Origin: Ponticaulis profundi | GTDB taxonomy: Bacteria > Pseudomonadota > Alphaproteobacteria > Caulobacterales > Hyphomonadaceae | Length of the DNA: 64,000 nt | Direction of reading: 5' to 3' | Assembly (NCBI RefSeq): GCF_042659465.1 | Contig: NZ_JBHSSW010000002.1 | Span: 1 to 64,000, forward strand | In this document: piece by piece, positions 25,150 through 34,533 of the stretch | Position numbering within the stretch: position 1 is the first letter of the stretch | Layout: each line of letters starts with the position of its first letter | Translations under genes and position numbers: made by a program | The notes under the pieces: model-generated | What the model saw: the letters and a program-made list of their open reading frames with translations, nothing else | What the model was told of the DNA's origin: nothing | Database searches by the model: none

Positions 25150-25587
25150 TCAGCCCGGAACTTTGAACGTCTCCAATACATCCGGACCCACGCGGACCGG
25201 CTTTTTGGTTTCCGCATCTACCTGACACCAGTCAATTCGCGAGAAGGAAGAGAATTTCTTTGCTCCCGGCTTGCGAATGTCGACGAAGCGTTCGAAGCGC
25301 GGGCCGCGCGCCCGGCCGAGCCAGGTACGGGCTTCGACCGTTTCACCCGGCCAGACCGCATCACGATAGTCGATTTCGTGGCGCAGCATGACGAAGACGT
25401 ATTTGTTGTGCAGCTGATCAGGAGCAACAACATCCCAGTGTGCGACGGAAATATACTCAACCCAGCGCACATAGACGGAATTGTTAACGTGTCCCAGAAC
25501 ATCAAAATCTTCTGGCTCAGGCGTGATCGGTCGCATAAAGGCGGTTTCGAAATCGACAGCTCCGACGCCTTCAGGAAGATCAGTCAT
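25150..25587 (-). CDS. Acyl-CoA thioesterase (4HBT/YbgC-like hotdog fold)
   Basis: The protein has 145 residues. The catalytic motif D29-V-L-G-H-V-N-N is followed by SVYVRWVEY, typical of 4-hydroxybenzoyl-CoA thioesterase-like proteins. It hydrolyses an acyl-CoA thioester of unknown chain. It lies about 70 bases before glnE on the same strand but need not be co-functional with it. Confidence 0.85.
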   Translation of the reverse strand: MTDLPEGVGAVDFETAFMRPITPEPEDFDVLGHVNNSVYVRWVEYISVAHWDVVAPDQLHNKYVFVMLRHEIDYRDAVWPGETVEARTWLGRARGPRFERFVDIRKPGAKKFSSFSRIDWCQVDAETKKPVRVGPDVLETFKVPG

Positions 25588-25655
25588 GATAGTCTCCTCT
25601 CACAAGCCTGCTTTGGGCTGGACAAGCACCCTGTGTAAAGAGCAAGAGAGCGGAA

Positions 25656-25937
25656 ATGAGTGAAAAAGACGAACCGACTTCAAAGAACCCGTTTCGGGAA
25701 GCCATTCTCGAGCAGATTGCGCAGCGCGATGCCAAGGACGGACGTACGATCAGCCCTGAGGACGCCGCGCGTGCAGTTTCGGCCCAGCATTGGCACAAAC
25801 TGCTGAAGGATGTGAAAGCTGAAGCCATCCGCATGGCGCAAGCCGGGGAAATTGCCATTTATCGCAAAGGCAAGCCTGTCGATCCGACCGACTTCAAAGG
25901 CGTATATCGATTGGGCAGAGCTTATAATGCAGATTAG
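25656..25937 (+). CDS. DUF3253 small protein
   Basis: The protein has 93 residues. The pattern I-x-x-Q-I-A-Q-R then ISPEDAARAV, a W-H-K-L-L-x-x-V-K helix and a final RKGKPVDPTDFKG segment match DUF3253, a small helix-turn-helix-like domain. Function is unknown. It ends one base before the stop of a convergent AT-rich gene. Confidence 0.75.
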   Translation: MSEKDEPTSKNPFREAILEQIAQRDAKDGRTISPEDAARAVSAQHWHKLLKDVKAEAIRMAQAGEIAIYRKGKPVDPTDFKGVYRLGRAYNAD

Positions 25938-25938
25938 T

Positions 25939-26769
25939 TTACGCTTGTACGCGAAAAAGCTTTTGTAGAACTGATAGCGCCGTGCCTTGTTCTGTGGAGA
26001 TTACTTGATCACGAAAGGAGAGAGTATCTTCGTCGTTCGTATTTAAAAGGGTGTTTGCTTCTTCGTCTTGTGTTTCAAATCGACTGTACACGTCACCTCT
26101 CTCATTAAAAATCTCAATAATATTTCCTGCTTGAACCCAGCTTACTTCGTTAACTCCGTTTCGAGATTCTTTTTTTATTGTACCGTCTTCAAGAAATTGC
26201 ATCTTTGTGAATCCGTGTCTCCCCTTTGATTTTAGATATTGCTCTGGAGAAAAAACAAAAAAGTATTCTTTTGATGTTATTGAATTAAATATTTTTGATC
26301 GTTTCTTTCGTTTCATTTCGTTTGCCGCTGAAATTGATCCGAATATTGCTACTGCTCCTAGTAACGACAGAAATAAGAAAAATATTATTATTATTAATGT
26401 TGTGGCAGACTTGGGTGCCATCTCGCCTAGAAAGTTTCTTAAGAACTTTGTATTGTTGGACGTAATTAAAAACGCCAGCATAAAACATAGCGAAATTAAA
26501 GAGCTCAAAAGATGATCTATTTTGAAAGATATGGTGTTTCTTACTGTAGATATTTGGAGTGTCCAAAATATTTGTATCTGTATCAAATAATAAAAAGAAA
26601 TGAAAAAGAATATTACATCAAGGAAATCGGTATTTTTTATTGATATGCCGAAAGCAGAAGATGTCGAGTCGATTCCTACGACAAGAAAAAGTAATAAAAT
26701 CCCGCTGTTTGCCAAGAGGTAACGCTTAGCTCTTTGGTACAGTACGCTAGTCTCTTGATGTGATTCCAT
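25939..26769 (-). CDS. AT-rich orphan membrane protein
   Basis: The protein has 276 residues from the ATG at 26767-26769 (three more from an ATG at 26778). Four hydrophobic helices at about 18-40, 48-70, 85-105 and 120-145 precede a soluble C-terminal part with a strand-rich segment (MQFLEDGTIKKES, IIEIFNERGDVYSRF). I do not recognise a family. The gene is visibly AT-rich with long A/T runs and unusual codons (ATA, AAA, TTT), unlike its neighbours, so it was probably acquired by transfer. No integrase or repeat marks the edges. Confidence 0.7.
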   Translation of the reverse strand: MESHQETSVLYQRAKRYLLANSGILLLFLVVGIDSTSSAFGISIKNTDFLDVIFFFISFYYLIQIQIFWTLQISTVRNTISFKIDHLLSSLISLCFMLAFLITSNNTKFLRNFLGEMAPKSATTLIIIIFFLFLSLLGAVAIFGSISAANEMKRKKRSKIFNSITSKEYFFVFSPEQYLKSKGRHGFTKMQFLEDGTIKKESRNGVNEVSWVQAGNIIEIFNERGDVYSRFETQDEEANTLLNTNDEDTLSFRDQVISTEQGTALSVLQKLFRVQA

Positions 26770-26827
26770 ACCAATCATTCCATCGGGTATAAACTTCGAT
26801 GTAAATCATAGGGCATAAGATCGGATT

Positions 26828-27724
26828 TTAGCAATCCCAGCGTGCAAAGATCGCCGTTGGCAGATTCACATCTCGCCCGGCCTCGGGAATGACCATTTCA
26901 CCGGCTGTGATAACACCGCCGAGCCCATCAAGGTGATCACGCAGAGATTGGGCCAGTGCGAGATAGGAAAGCCGAACGGCATACACCGTCGAGGTAATGA
27001 AAAGCGGCTCATCGGAAAGCGTTTCGCGGCAGAGCTCCAACAACTCCGGCAGATTTTCTTCCAGTCGCCAGGTCTCATTCTTTGGCCCACGACCGAATTT
27101 TGGCGGGTCGAGCACAATGGCATCATACTTGTTGCCACGTCGCACCTCGCGCCGCATGAACTTCATGGCGTCATCACTGATCCATCGGATCGGTTTGTCA
27201 GAAAGCCCAGAAAGTACCTGATTGTCCCGGCCATAACCGATGGATTTCGGGGATGCGTCGAGATGCGTGACTTCCGCGCCGGCCGCTGCCGCTGCGAGGC
27301 TCATCATGCCCGTATATCCAAACAGGTTGAGCAGCTTGATCGGGCGACCAGCAGTCTGGATTTTTTCCATGGCGTGGCGCCAGTGAACCGAGTGTTCCTG
27401 AAACACACCCATATGACGGAACGCGGTGCGGCGAACGTCAAATTGCAAATCCCGCCAGCTCATGCGCCAGACGTCCGGCAGGCTCTGGCTTTTCAATTGC
27501 CATTTGCCGCGCTCATCATCGCCGGATGCAGAAAACACAGCATCTGCATTCCAGTTTTCGATCGGTGATGCCGGCATCCAGAAGGCTTGCGGGTCCGGCC
27601 GGTCAACCGTTTGGCTGCCAAACCGCTCGAGTTTTCGGCCATTGCCGGAGTCGAGCAGCTGGTAATCGGTCCAGTCATCCGCCTTGAGCAGAGTGGGGTT
27701 CGAAATCTGCGGTGTACCCGTCAT
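26828..27724 (-). CDS. SAM-dependent rRNA methyltransferase (RlmI/RlmK-like)
   Basis: The protein has 298 residues. The Rossmann-type methyltransferase core shows NLFGYTG as the glycine motif, THLDASPKSI for ribose binding and LDPPKFGRG, the catalytic PP motif of the RlmI/RlmK group of 23S rRNA methyltransferases. There is no N-terminal PUA domain, so it is the short form. It overlaps the upstream TrmH-type gene by four bases, so two RNA-modifying enzymes are co-translated. Confidence 0.85.
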   Translation of the reverse strand: MTGTPQISNPTLLKADDWTDYQLLDSGNGRKLERFGSQTVDRPDPQAFWMPASPIENWNADAVFSASGDDERGKWQLKSQSLPDVWRMSWRDLQFDVRRTAFRHMGVFQEHSVHWRHAMEKIQTAGRPIKLLNLFGYTGMMSLAAAAAGAEVTHLDASPKSIGYGRDNQVLSGLSDKPIRWISDDAMKFMRREVRRGNKYDAIVLDPPKFGRGPKNETWRLEENLPELLELCRETLSDEPLFITSTVYAVRLSYLALAQSLRDHLDGLGGVITAGEMVIPEAGRDVNLPTAIFARWDC

Positions 27725-28569
27725 GTGAAATCATAGCCTCGCTTTTGCAGGGCGGCATAAATCATAAGTGCGGTCGCAATGCCAACATTGAGGGAATCGG
27801 CGCCCTCGCGCATTGGAATGCGTGAAAGCGTATCGCAGGCGGCTTCAACATGTGGCGGAAGTCCGCTCTGTTCATTTCCCATCAGGATCAGCGTTGCGTC
27901 TCCATAATCGGCTTCATGATGAGCGACGGTTCCGTTCATGCTCGCGGCAATCATCGGAATGCCGGTGTCCTGTTTCCAGCTCAGAAATTCGTCTTCGCTG
28001 GCGAAATAGATCGGCATGGCGAAGAGAGAGCCCATGCTCGCACGTACCGCTTCCAGACTGTAAAGATCGCAACAGTCGCCGATCAGAATGACACCCTGAA
28101 CGCCTGCGAAGTCAGAGGTGCGCAGGATTGTACCCAGATTGCCCGGATCACGGATCTGGTAGAGGCCGACAAATGTTCCCGAAGCCACGTCCTGTTTTGT
28201 GAGTTCGGAAAGCGGGCGATATTTTGGACGGAAGGTTGCCAGCAGCGTCTGCGGGTTTTCCTTGCGCGCGATGGAACCCAGAAGGCGATCATTGACGAGG
28301 AGCGGTCGAGCGCCCTTGTTCTCAGCCTGGTGGATCAGCTCCTGGCTGGCCGGTCTTGATTGTCCATCCGGTCCGAAGATAACGGTGACCGGTTCCCACT
28401 CATGAGCCAGGGCTTCACTGATAAGGCGCGCACCTTCCGCCAGAAACGCATTCTGTTCGCGTCGGCCTTTCTTGCGCTCCAGACTCTTGAGCGCTTTAAC
28501 CTGTGGATTGGACGCGCTTGTGATCGCAACCAGATCCTGAGACTGTGGCGGTCTTGACGAATGTGTCAT
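27721..28569 (-). CDS. TrmH/SpoU-family RNA 2'-O-methyltransferase
   Basis: The protein has 282 residues from the ATG at 28567-28569. A GTG six codons earlier is possible. The N-terminal substrate-binding part (ASNPQVKALKSLERKKGRR) and SpoU knot motifs (IRDPGNLGTILRTSDFAG, LILMGNEQSGLP, IPMREGADSLNVGIATALMIY) are complete. It methylates the 2'-OH of a ribose in rRNA or tRNA. The target is not identifiable here. It diverges from the OmpA-like gene. Confidence 0.9.
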   Translation of the reverse strand: MTHSSRPPQSQDLVAITSASNPQVKALKSLERKKGRREQNAFLAEGARLISEALAHEWEPVTVIFGPDGQSRPASQELIHQAENKGARPLLVNDRLLGSIARKENPQTLLATFRPKYRPLSELTKQDVASGTFVGLYQIRDPGNLGTILRTSDFAGVQGVILIGDCCDLYSLEAVRASMGSLFAMPIYFASEDEFLSWKQDTGIPMIAASMNGTVAHHEADYGDATLILMGNEQSGLPPHVEAACDTLSRIPMREGADSLNVGIATALMIYAALQKRGYDFT

Positions 28570-28660
28570 AAGTTTGCCTGCTTTCACTGCGAGTCCGGAC
28601 CAGCAGACGCAAGGCGATCACGATTCGCCTGCGCATACATTGGGGATAACAACACCGACC

Positions 28661-30109
28661 ATGACATGGCACAGACGAACGATACTGGATCTGATCCTGA
28701 TACCGGTTGGTCTGATCGCAATGGCTTGGCTGTGTTGGTTCGCGATATATGCTGGACCGCACCGGGCTGACAAGATTGAAGCCGAATTGAGTGAAAAAGC
28801 ACACGCTGCACTCGATCATCCGGACTTTGCCTGGGCCAATGTCGAAGTCACCGGTCAGAAAGCCATTATTTCCGGTGAAGCGCCTTTGCGGGAACTGGAA
28901 GCGCGTGCCATTCGGCGCGTGAAACAGGCGTCCGGACAGGGCGGCTTCTTCTGGGGCGGGATCACCCGCGTCGAGAATGCGATACAGCTTTTGCCAGCTC
29001 AGGATGATTACGTTTTTCGCGCCGAACATCAGAACAATCAGCTCACGCTGACAGGCTTTTTGCCGTCACTGGCCGCGCGTGACCGCATTATGCAAACACT
29101 CAATGCTCTTGGCAGGACGGAGCGTCATATCCGGGATGAAACCCGTTTTGCAGAAGGTGTCCCTGATGGCGACTGGCTCGGAACGGCTGAGCTGGGTCTG
29201 ACGCAGATTTTGCGCATTCCGGACGGTGAGATGATCCTTGCGAACAAGCGCCTTACACTCATTGGACAGGCGCCAACACCAGAAATTCGCGCATCCATTC
29301 TGCATAAACTCACACGTCCACCGTCCGGATACGCTGCAGATGGCATGTTGCAGGGGCGTATGGTCTGGTCAGCCGTGCTCGAAGGCGATCAGCTTCGCTT
29401 TTCAGGTGCCGTGCCGGACGCTGCCGACCGGACGCAGATTGCGGAACTTGCCGAGCGCTTTTTTGCCGGCGAAATCATCAATGATATGGGCATCAAGCCC
29501 ATGGAGAGCAGAAGCTGGGTCCTGGGTGTGCAATCCGTTCTGCCGAATTTCGTGAACTTTCAGTCGGGATACATCACTTATTACGGTGACGACTTGCTGA
29601 TTGAGGGCGAGGCAACCGAATCCGTACTGGATTATCTGCGCGAGGACACATTGCGTGCCGAAGCCCTGGTCAATTTCCGGATCGAGGCGCAGCCTGCTTC
29701 TGTGCCGCTGGATGCCTTTGCGACGCTTCGACTGGATGAACGTCCGGATCGCGCGACCTGTCAGGCTGCACTTCAGGAAGCTGAATCCAATGGACCACTC
29801 ATTTTCGAAGAACGCGATGACATGCTCGGACGTGAGAGCGCCCTGGTGATGGATGCGATCCTCACAGTTATGCGCCGTTGCGACGACCAAGTGTTTGAAA
29901 TTTCAGCATATCAACAGTCGAACGGGCGTGCGATTGCCACCCAAAAGCTCACCGAAGCGAGACAGCAAAGCTTTGTCGACTATTTCATTGCTCGTGGAGT
30001 TCCGTTAAACCAGATTGACGTGGAACCGGTTATGGCCGATCAGGCAGCGCCGGAATGGCGGCTTGGGGATGAATTAAACCGCCAGATCCGTGTTCGGTTG
30101 AGGGAGTGA
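28661..30109 (+). CDS. OmpA-like envelope protein with N-terminal anchor
   Basis: The protein has 482 residues from the ATG at 28661. One membrane helix (about 10-30) precedes a long periplasmic region with repeated BON-like strand-helix units (for example VTGQKAIISGEAP and LTLTGFLPSLAARDRI). A C-terminal OmpA-type peptidoglycan-binding domain follows (about 390-482, with TQKLTEARQQSFVDYFIARGV). It probably tethers the inner membrane to the cell wall. It is followed after three bases by a coiled-coil/HhH protein gene, so the pair is one operon. Confidence 0.8.
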   Translation: MTWHRRTILDLILIPVGLIAMAWLCWFAIYAGPHRADKIEAELSEKAHAALDHPDFAWANVEVTGQKAIISGEAPLRELEARAIRRVKQASGQGGFFWGGITRVENAIQLLPAQDDYVFRAEHQNNQLTLTGFLPSLAARDRIMQTLNALGRTERHIRDETRFAEGVPDGDWLGTAELGLTQILRIPDGEMILANKRLTLIGQAPTPEIRASILHKLTRPPSGYAADGMLQGRMVWSAVLEGDQLRFSGAVPDAADRTQIAELAERFFAGEIINDMGIKPMESRSWVLGVQSVLPNFVNFQSGYITYYGDDLLIEGEATESVLDYLREDTLRAEALVNFRIEAQPASVPLDAFATLRLDERPDRATCQAALQEAESNGPLIFEERDDMLGRESALVMDAILTVMRRCDDQVFEISAYQQSNGRAIATQKLTEARQQSFVDYFIARGVPLNQIDVEPVMADQAAPEWRLGDELNRQIRVRLRE

Positions 30110-30112
30110 CCA

Positions 30113-31582
30113 ATGGTAGAGTTGTTGTCCACCATGTGGATCTATCTGGCTGGCGCCGGCGCGATAGGTCTCATTCTGGGGTGGGCATTTCGTGGCGCGT
30201 TTTTGCCACGGCCAAAATCAATCAATGTTGAAGTTCCGGTTCGTGAACCGCGCGACACAGAGCTGAGCGACGATCAGAAGCAGGCTCTCGAACGAGCGGA
30301 AAGAGCGGATGCGGCTGTTGCGGATCTGGAAGCCCGGTTGAAAGAAACTGCAGAGCGTGATGCGCAATTGCAGGCGGAAATCAATCAGGCGAAATTTGTG
30401 ATTGATGAGCTGGAAGCTCAGTTGAACGCGGCAAGTCAGTCAGCGCCAGCGAGCGCAGAGTCTGCTTCAGAAGCTGATGACACCGATGCCCAGACCCTGT
30501 TTGAGGACGATCAGTCGGAGAATGACGATGAGGCGGTGACCTTCACGAATGATCCAGCGCTTGAATGGCGTGAGAAATACCTGAAGGCGCGTGTCTATTT
30601 TCTCGAAGATCAGCTGAAGGCCGCGAAAGAAGACGCTGAATCGTCTGACATGGCCAAGCCTGAAGCAGAGCCAATGTCGGCACCAGAGCCAATGGTTGTG
30701 CCGGTTGCAGAACCAATTGCTGATCCCGTGCTTGTGCAGGAACTTGAAACCGCCAAGGCACGCCTCGCCGAAGTGGAACCGGTTTTGAAAGAAGTGCCGG
30801 ATCTGGTGAACAAGATCGAGCGCCTCCATGATGAGCTGGAGCGCGCCCATTCGATCAATGACGCGCTGAAAGCAAAAGAGCACGCTCAGCCAGCGACATC
30901 AGAGACACCGCAGCTTGGTCGTCTGAAATGGCAGAACCGATATCTGCAGGCACGTATTACCCATCTTGAGGCGAATGCGTCATCTGTTGAGACGGAAGCC
31001 GCTTTGCCCGTTCCAAAACAACCGGCTCCGCTTCCGGTTGCCAATAATGAGCTTGCCGAACTGAAGGCAGAGCTGGCGCGTATGGCTGCGGCAGATGGTT
31101 CTACGGAGCAGGAGCTGACCAAGCTACGCTGGCGCAATCGCTATCTGGAAGGACGGGTCAAATATCTCGAGGCGGCTGCTCTGGATGAAGAGAGCGAAGC
31201 AGATGATTCTGTTTTGCCAGCTGAGGCCAGCGCGACCCCCGTCACGATCGTTGAGGACGGCGAACCGGCTGATGACATTCCTGAAGAAGAAGGTGTGTTC
31301 GAGCAGGACGCCTTTGTCGATGACAGCGAGGAAGTTCGTCCGCCATCGCTTGATACGCCGCGTGGTGGGAAGCCGGATGATTTGAAAAAGATCGGTGGTA
31401 TCGGTCCGAAAATCGAAGGCATTTTGCACGAATTGGGCATTTTTCACTTCGATCAGATTGCGAATTGGTCCAAGGGTGAAACGCAATGGATTGATAATTA
31501 CCTGAGATTTCAGGGGCGCGTGCAACAGGAAGACTGGGTCGAACAGGCCCGTGATCTTGGAAGCTCGAATGCCAGCAGCTAG
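30113..31582 (+). CDS. Membrane-anchored coiled-coil protein with C-terminal helix-hairpin-helix domain
   Basis: The protein has 489 residues. A membrane helix (about 8-28) precedes an acidic, Ala/Glu-rich coiled coil. The motif L-x-W-x-x-(R/K)-Y-L-x-x-R-(V/I)-x-x-L-E occurs three times, starting at L150, L271 and L338. The C-terminus (about 420-485) has DDLKKIGGIGPKIEGILHELGI and FDQIANW, a helix-hairpin-helix-like domain that elsewhere sits in predicted nucleic-acid or structural proteins. The OmpA-like partner suggests a cell-envelope scaffold. Role unknown. Confidence 0.75.
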   Translation: MVELLSTMWIYLAGAGAIGLILGWAFRGAFLPRPKSINVEVPVREPRDTELSDDQKQALERAERADAAVADLEARLKETAERDAQLQAEINQAKFVIDELEAQLNAASQSAPASAESASEADDTDAQTLFEDDQSENDDEAVTFTNDPALEWREKYLKARVYFLEDQLKAAKEDAESSDMAKPEAEPMSAPEPMVVPVAEPIADPVLVQELETAKARLAEVEPVLKEVPDLVNKIERLHDELERAHSINDALKAKEHAQPATSETPQLGRLKWQNRYLQARITHLEANASSVETEAALPVPKQPAPLPVANNELAELKAELARMAAADGSTEQELTKLRWRNRYLEGRVKYLEAAALDEESEADDSVLPAEASATPVTIVEDGEPADDIPEEEGVFEQDAFVDDSEEVRPPSLDTPRGGKPDDLKKIGGIGPKIEGILHELGIFHFDQIANWSKGETQWIDNYLRFQGRVQQEDWVEQARDLGSSNASS

Positions 31583-31611
31583 GTCAGAGCCTGCTTAAAT
31601 ATCGGAATTTG

Positions 31612-31637
31612 AAAAGCAGTCCCCGGACTGCTTTTTT
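31612..31637 (+). terminator. Strong terminator after the OmpA/coiled-coil operon
   Basis: The stem AAAAGCAGT/ACTGCTTTT surrounds a C/G-rich loop and is followed by six T and ATT. It ends only about 14 bases before the start codon of the next gene. Confidence 0.88.
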
Positions 31638-31650
31638 ATTGGGGGTTTTG

Positions 31651-32403
31651 ATGCAGGATGAGGAAAGGCTCTCGAAGTTTATCGGCCTCGCCATCCTCTT
31701 CGCGCTTTTCGGCACGGACATTGTCTATGAGCTGATCTTTCAGACCCTCAACCTTTTACACTGGGCCACGGGCAATGATGCGATCGGTGCCCTGCTGTCA
31801 GCCTTGTTTGAGGCGTCCGCGATCAGTGACGTGTTCTGGGGGCTGGTCATGCTGGCGACAGCCGCGCTGGCTTACTGGTTCATCCGGCAGTTCCGACTGA
31901 CCTATCTGGTCGCAAACCCAGGGCGGACGGACCCGAAGATGTTGGTCGTCATTTTGCTGGTCGTGCTCTTCGATTATGTTGGCAGCTTCGGTCTGGCGAA
32001 TTTCTTCTACTGGATCACCGGGCAGACTGATGCCGATATCTACAGGCCCGGTTATGAGTATGAGCTCACCTGGTCGCTCTTGCCGTCAGATCTGTTTCTT
32101 GGCGTTGTCGCGGCGCCGATCAGCGAGGAGTTTCTCTTTCGCGGTGTGCTGATGGGCGTCCTGTTCGCTCGCGGATGGAAACCGGCGCCGGCCATCCTGT
32201 TCAGCGCAGCACTGTTCGCCCTCTCTCACGTGCAATATCAGCCAATTGGTGTGATTGTTGTGTTCTTTTCAGGGTGCCTGCTGGGGCTGCTGCGATGGTA
32301 TTCCGGAGGATTATGGGTACCGATCATCGCGCATGCGCTCATCAATGCCATTATCACTTGCGGTGATGTCTGGGGGCTTGTCTACGGCGCTTCGGAGGCC
32401 TGA
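31651..32403 (+). CDS. CPBP-family (Abi) intramembrane protease
   Basis: The protein has 250 residues from the ATG at 31651, which follows GGGGG. It has six to eight membrane helices. The family motifs are present in order: EEFLFRG with the glutamate pair and Arg, FALSH with a conserved His, and HALINAI with His/Asn. These form the glutamate protease site of Rce1-like proteins. The substrate is unknown. A strong terminator lies immediately upstream. Its last 22 bases overlap the convergent GFA gene. Confidence 0.87.
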   Translation: MQDEERLSKFIGLAILFALFGTDIVYELIFQTLNLLHWATGNDAIGALLSALFEASAISDVFWGLVMLATAALAYWFIRQFRLTYLVANPGRTDPKMLVVILLVVLFDYVGSFGLANFFYWITGQTDADIYRPGYEYELTWSLLPSDLFLGVVAAPISEEFLFRGVLMGVLFARGWKPAPAILFSAALFALSHVQYQPIGVIVVFFSGCLLGLLRWYSGGLWVPIIAHALINAIITCGDVWGLVYGASEA

Positions 32404-32804
32404 TCCTTTGACTTGTTTGCCAGCGCAGCAGCATTTGCATCCCAGTTAACCCCGTCGAACGCGTTGATTTCGACAGATTCAAAGCCGTAGGGATCGTCCA
32501 GACATCGCCAGGTCACAGCGACACCATCCGGATTGGATCGTGGAATGTAGAAGCTCTTCACACCGCATTTCGAGCAGAATTTATGTTGCGCAACACCGGT
32601 GTTGAACGAGTAGTTGGTCAGAGCATCTTCGCCACACAACATGCGAAAACGATTGGCCGGGACGATGATGTGCGCATTCTGCGTCTTGAGACAGACCGAG
32701 CAATTACAGTCCTCGACTTCAATGCGGTCGGGCAATAGCACTTCGAAGCGTACGGCCCTGCAGTGACAGCCACCCGCGTGCCATTTCATCGATTGCTCCG
32801 ACAT
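32382..32804 (-). CDS. GFA/CENP-V domain protein
   Basis: The protein has 140 residues. Zinc-binding cysteines C13 and C15 (GGCHCRAV), C33, C35 and C38 (CNCSVC), and C77 and C80 (FCSKCG) follow the GFA fold once linked to formaldehyde activation with glutathione. The present function is uncertain. It starts three bases after the amidase stop and is probably co-transcribed with it. Confidence 0.88.
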   Translation of the reverse strand: MSEQSMKWHAGGCHCRAVRFEVLLPDRIEVEDCNCSVCLKTQNAHIIVPANRFRMLCGEDALTNYSFNTGVAQHKFCSKCGVKSFYIPRSNPDGVAVTWRCLDDPYGFESVEINAFDGVNWDANAAALANKSKDQASEAP

Positions 32805-32807
32805 GCA

Positions 32808-34244
32808 TTAGCCTCCGAAAAAGACCTGCGGGGTCTTGTGAAACCAGGGTTTGGCCTGTTCCAGCTGGCGGGCCAGTTGATACAGAAGATACTCCTGCCC
32901 ATAGCGGGCACCGAACATCATGCCCAGCGGTAAACCATCTTTTGTCCAGTACAAGGGGACAGACATGGCTGGACAGCCCATATGATTGAAAACGGCGCAA
33001 TGAGGCGCAAAGCTGGCGACGTTTTCGGCATAGGCATCCGGATCAGCCGGTGAGAGGCTAAGCTCACCCAGCGGAGCAGGGGCGCGCGACAGTGTTGGCA
33101 TCAGGCAGACGTCATATCCGCCTTCATCCATCCAGGTCTCGAAACGAATGGCCGCACGCTGAAAGGCCAGGTCTGCCCGCGCCATTTCTGCCATCGGTAC
33201 AGTTCGGCCCAGCGCGGCCATGCTGTGTGTGATTGGCTCCAGATCATCATCCTGAAGCTCGCGCCCCAAAGCGGCGACGCGATCATCCACCATGGCAGCG
33301 ATATTGGCCGAAATTACCATCAGCATGGCTTTACCAATCGCCGCGCCATCAATCTGAGGATCGCTTTCCTCCACGATGTGTCCCAGGCTTTCCAGCAAGG
33401 TCATGGTTTCGGCGAGACCGGCCCTGGCATCACTGTCGGGTTGGGTTCCATTTGGCGCGACTGGCCAATAGCCGACTTTCAGCGCTGGCAGACCCATCTG
33501 GCTTGCGGACCACATGCTCGACTGCGGCGGTGGTGCTTCATATCGCGAACCCGTCTCGCGCCCCATCGTGAGATCCATCAGAACGGCATTATCCCGAACA
33601 GAGCGGGACACAGCATGGACGGTCGACAATCCGTTCCAGTTTTCCGTCCTGTCAGGGCCCATTGGTATCCGCCCTCTTGAGGGCTTCATGCCAAAAAGAC
33701 CGGTGCATGCGGCTGGAATGCGGATCGAACCGCCGCCATCACTGGCCTGAGCCATGGGGAGGACGCCACTTGCAACCGCCGCCGACGCTCCGCCGGACGA
33801 GCCACCGGATGTCCGACCGAGGTCCCAGGGGTTGCGTGTCTGGCCATAGAGCGCGCTCTCTGTCGATGTTGTAAGGCCGTATTCGGGACTGGTTGTCTGA
33901 CCAAACAGTACAAGACCGGCTTTTCGATAACGTTCTACGATGACGGAGTCCCGCTGGGCGATATTCCCATCAAAGAGGCGGGAACCATTGGTCAAAGGTG
34001 CGCCCTGAACCTCGATGGCCAGATCTTTGGTTGCAAACGGCACGCCCGAAAGCGGGCTATCAGGAAGGCCATCATCGATCTGCTTTCGACCGATCTCAGG
34101 AAAGAGAGTGGTGAAACAATTGAGCGTATCCTGGGCAGCGTGTGCCCGCGAAAGGGCTTCGTCCAATAGCTCATTCGCACTGATTTCTTTGCTGCGTACC
34201 AGTGCGGCCAGACCCATCGCATCCAGCTCGGTATATTCGTTCAT
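32808..34244 (-). CDS. Amidase-signature-family hydrolase
   Basis: The protein has 478 residues. The Lys-Ser-Ser triad is K73 (FATKDL), cis-Ser S149 (GGSSGG) and nucleophile S173 (GGSIRIP). These enzymes hydrolyse carboxylic amides. The absence of GatB/GatC neighbours argues against the tRNA amidotransferase subunit GatA. It shares an operon with a GFA protein. Substrate unknown. Confidence 0.9.
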   Translation of the reverse strand: MNEYTELDAMGLAALVRSKEISANELLDEALSRAHAAQDTLNCFTTLFPEIGRKQIDDGLPDSPLSGVPFATKDLAIEVQGAPLTNGSRLFDGNIAQRDSVIVERYRKAGLVLFGQTTSPEYGLTTSTESALYGQTRNPWDLGRTSGGSSGGASAAVASGVLPMAQASDGGGSIRIPAACTGLFGMKPSRGRIPMGPDRTENWNGLSTVHAVSRSVRDNAVLMDLTMGRETGSRYEAPPPQSSMWSASQMGLPALKVGYWPVAPNGTQPDSDARAGLAETMTLLESLGHIVEESDPQIDGAAIGKAMLMVISANIAAMVDDRVAALGRELQDDDLEPITHSMAALGRTVPMAEMARADLAFQRAAIRFETWMDEGGYDVCLMPTLSRAPAPLGELSLSPADPDAYAENVASFAPHCAVFNHMGCPAMSVPLYWTKDGLPLGMMFGARYGQEYLLYQLARQLEQAKPWFHKTPQVFFGG

Positions 34245-34533
34245 TGCGAACTCCCCCCAACATTCTGTTTTCGAAAGAGTTCCAGTTTTTTGAGCTGTTG
34301 TCGATCTATGGAACAGGTTGCTGAGTCAGGATGGGATCAGGGTTCAAGAATATACAATATTGGATCGAATATATATCGGAAACTCCTGATATTTACTTAG
34401 AATTTCCATTAATAATCAGAAGTTAAACGTGTAAAGACAGAATTTTCTACGTCATCTTCGCCCAAAAATTAACCTTAGACGTGCAGGGTTACCTCCTTGG
34501 GTTTTAGATTTCGATGGACGTCGGGAGATCATA

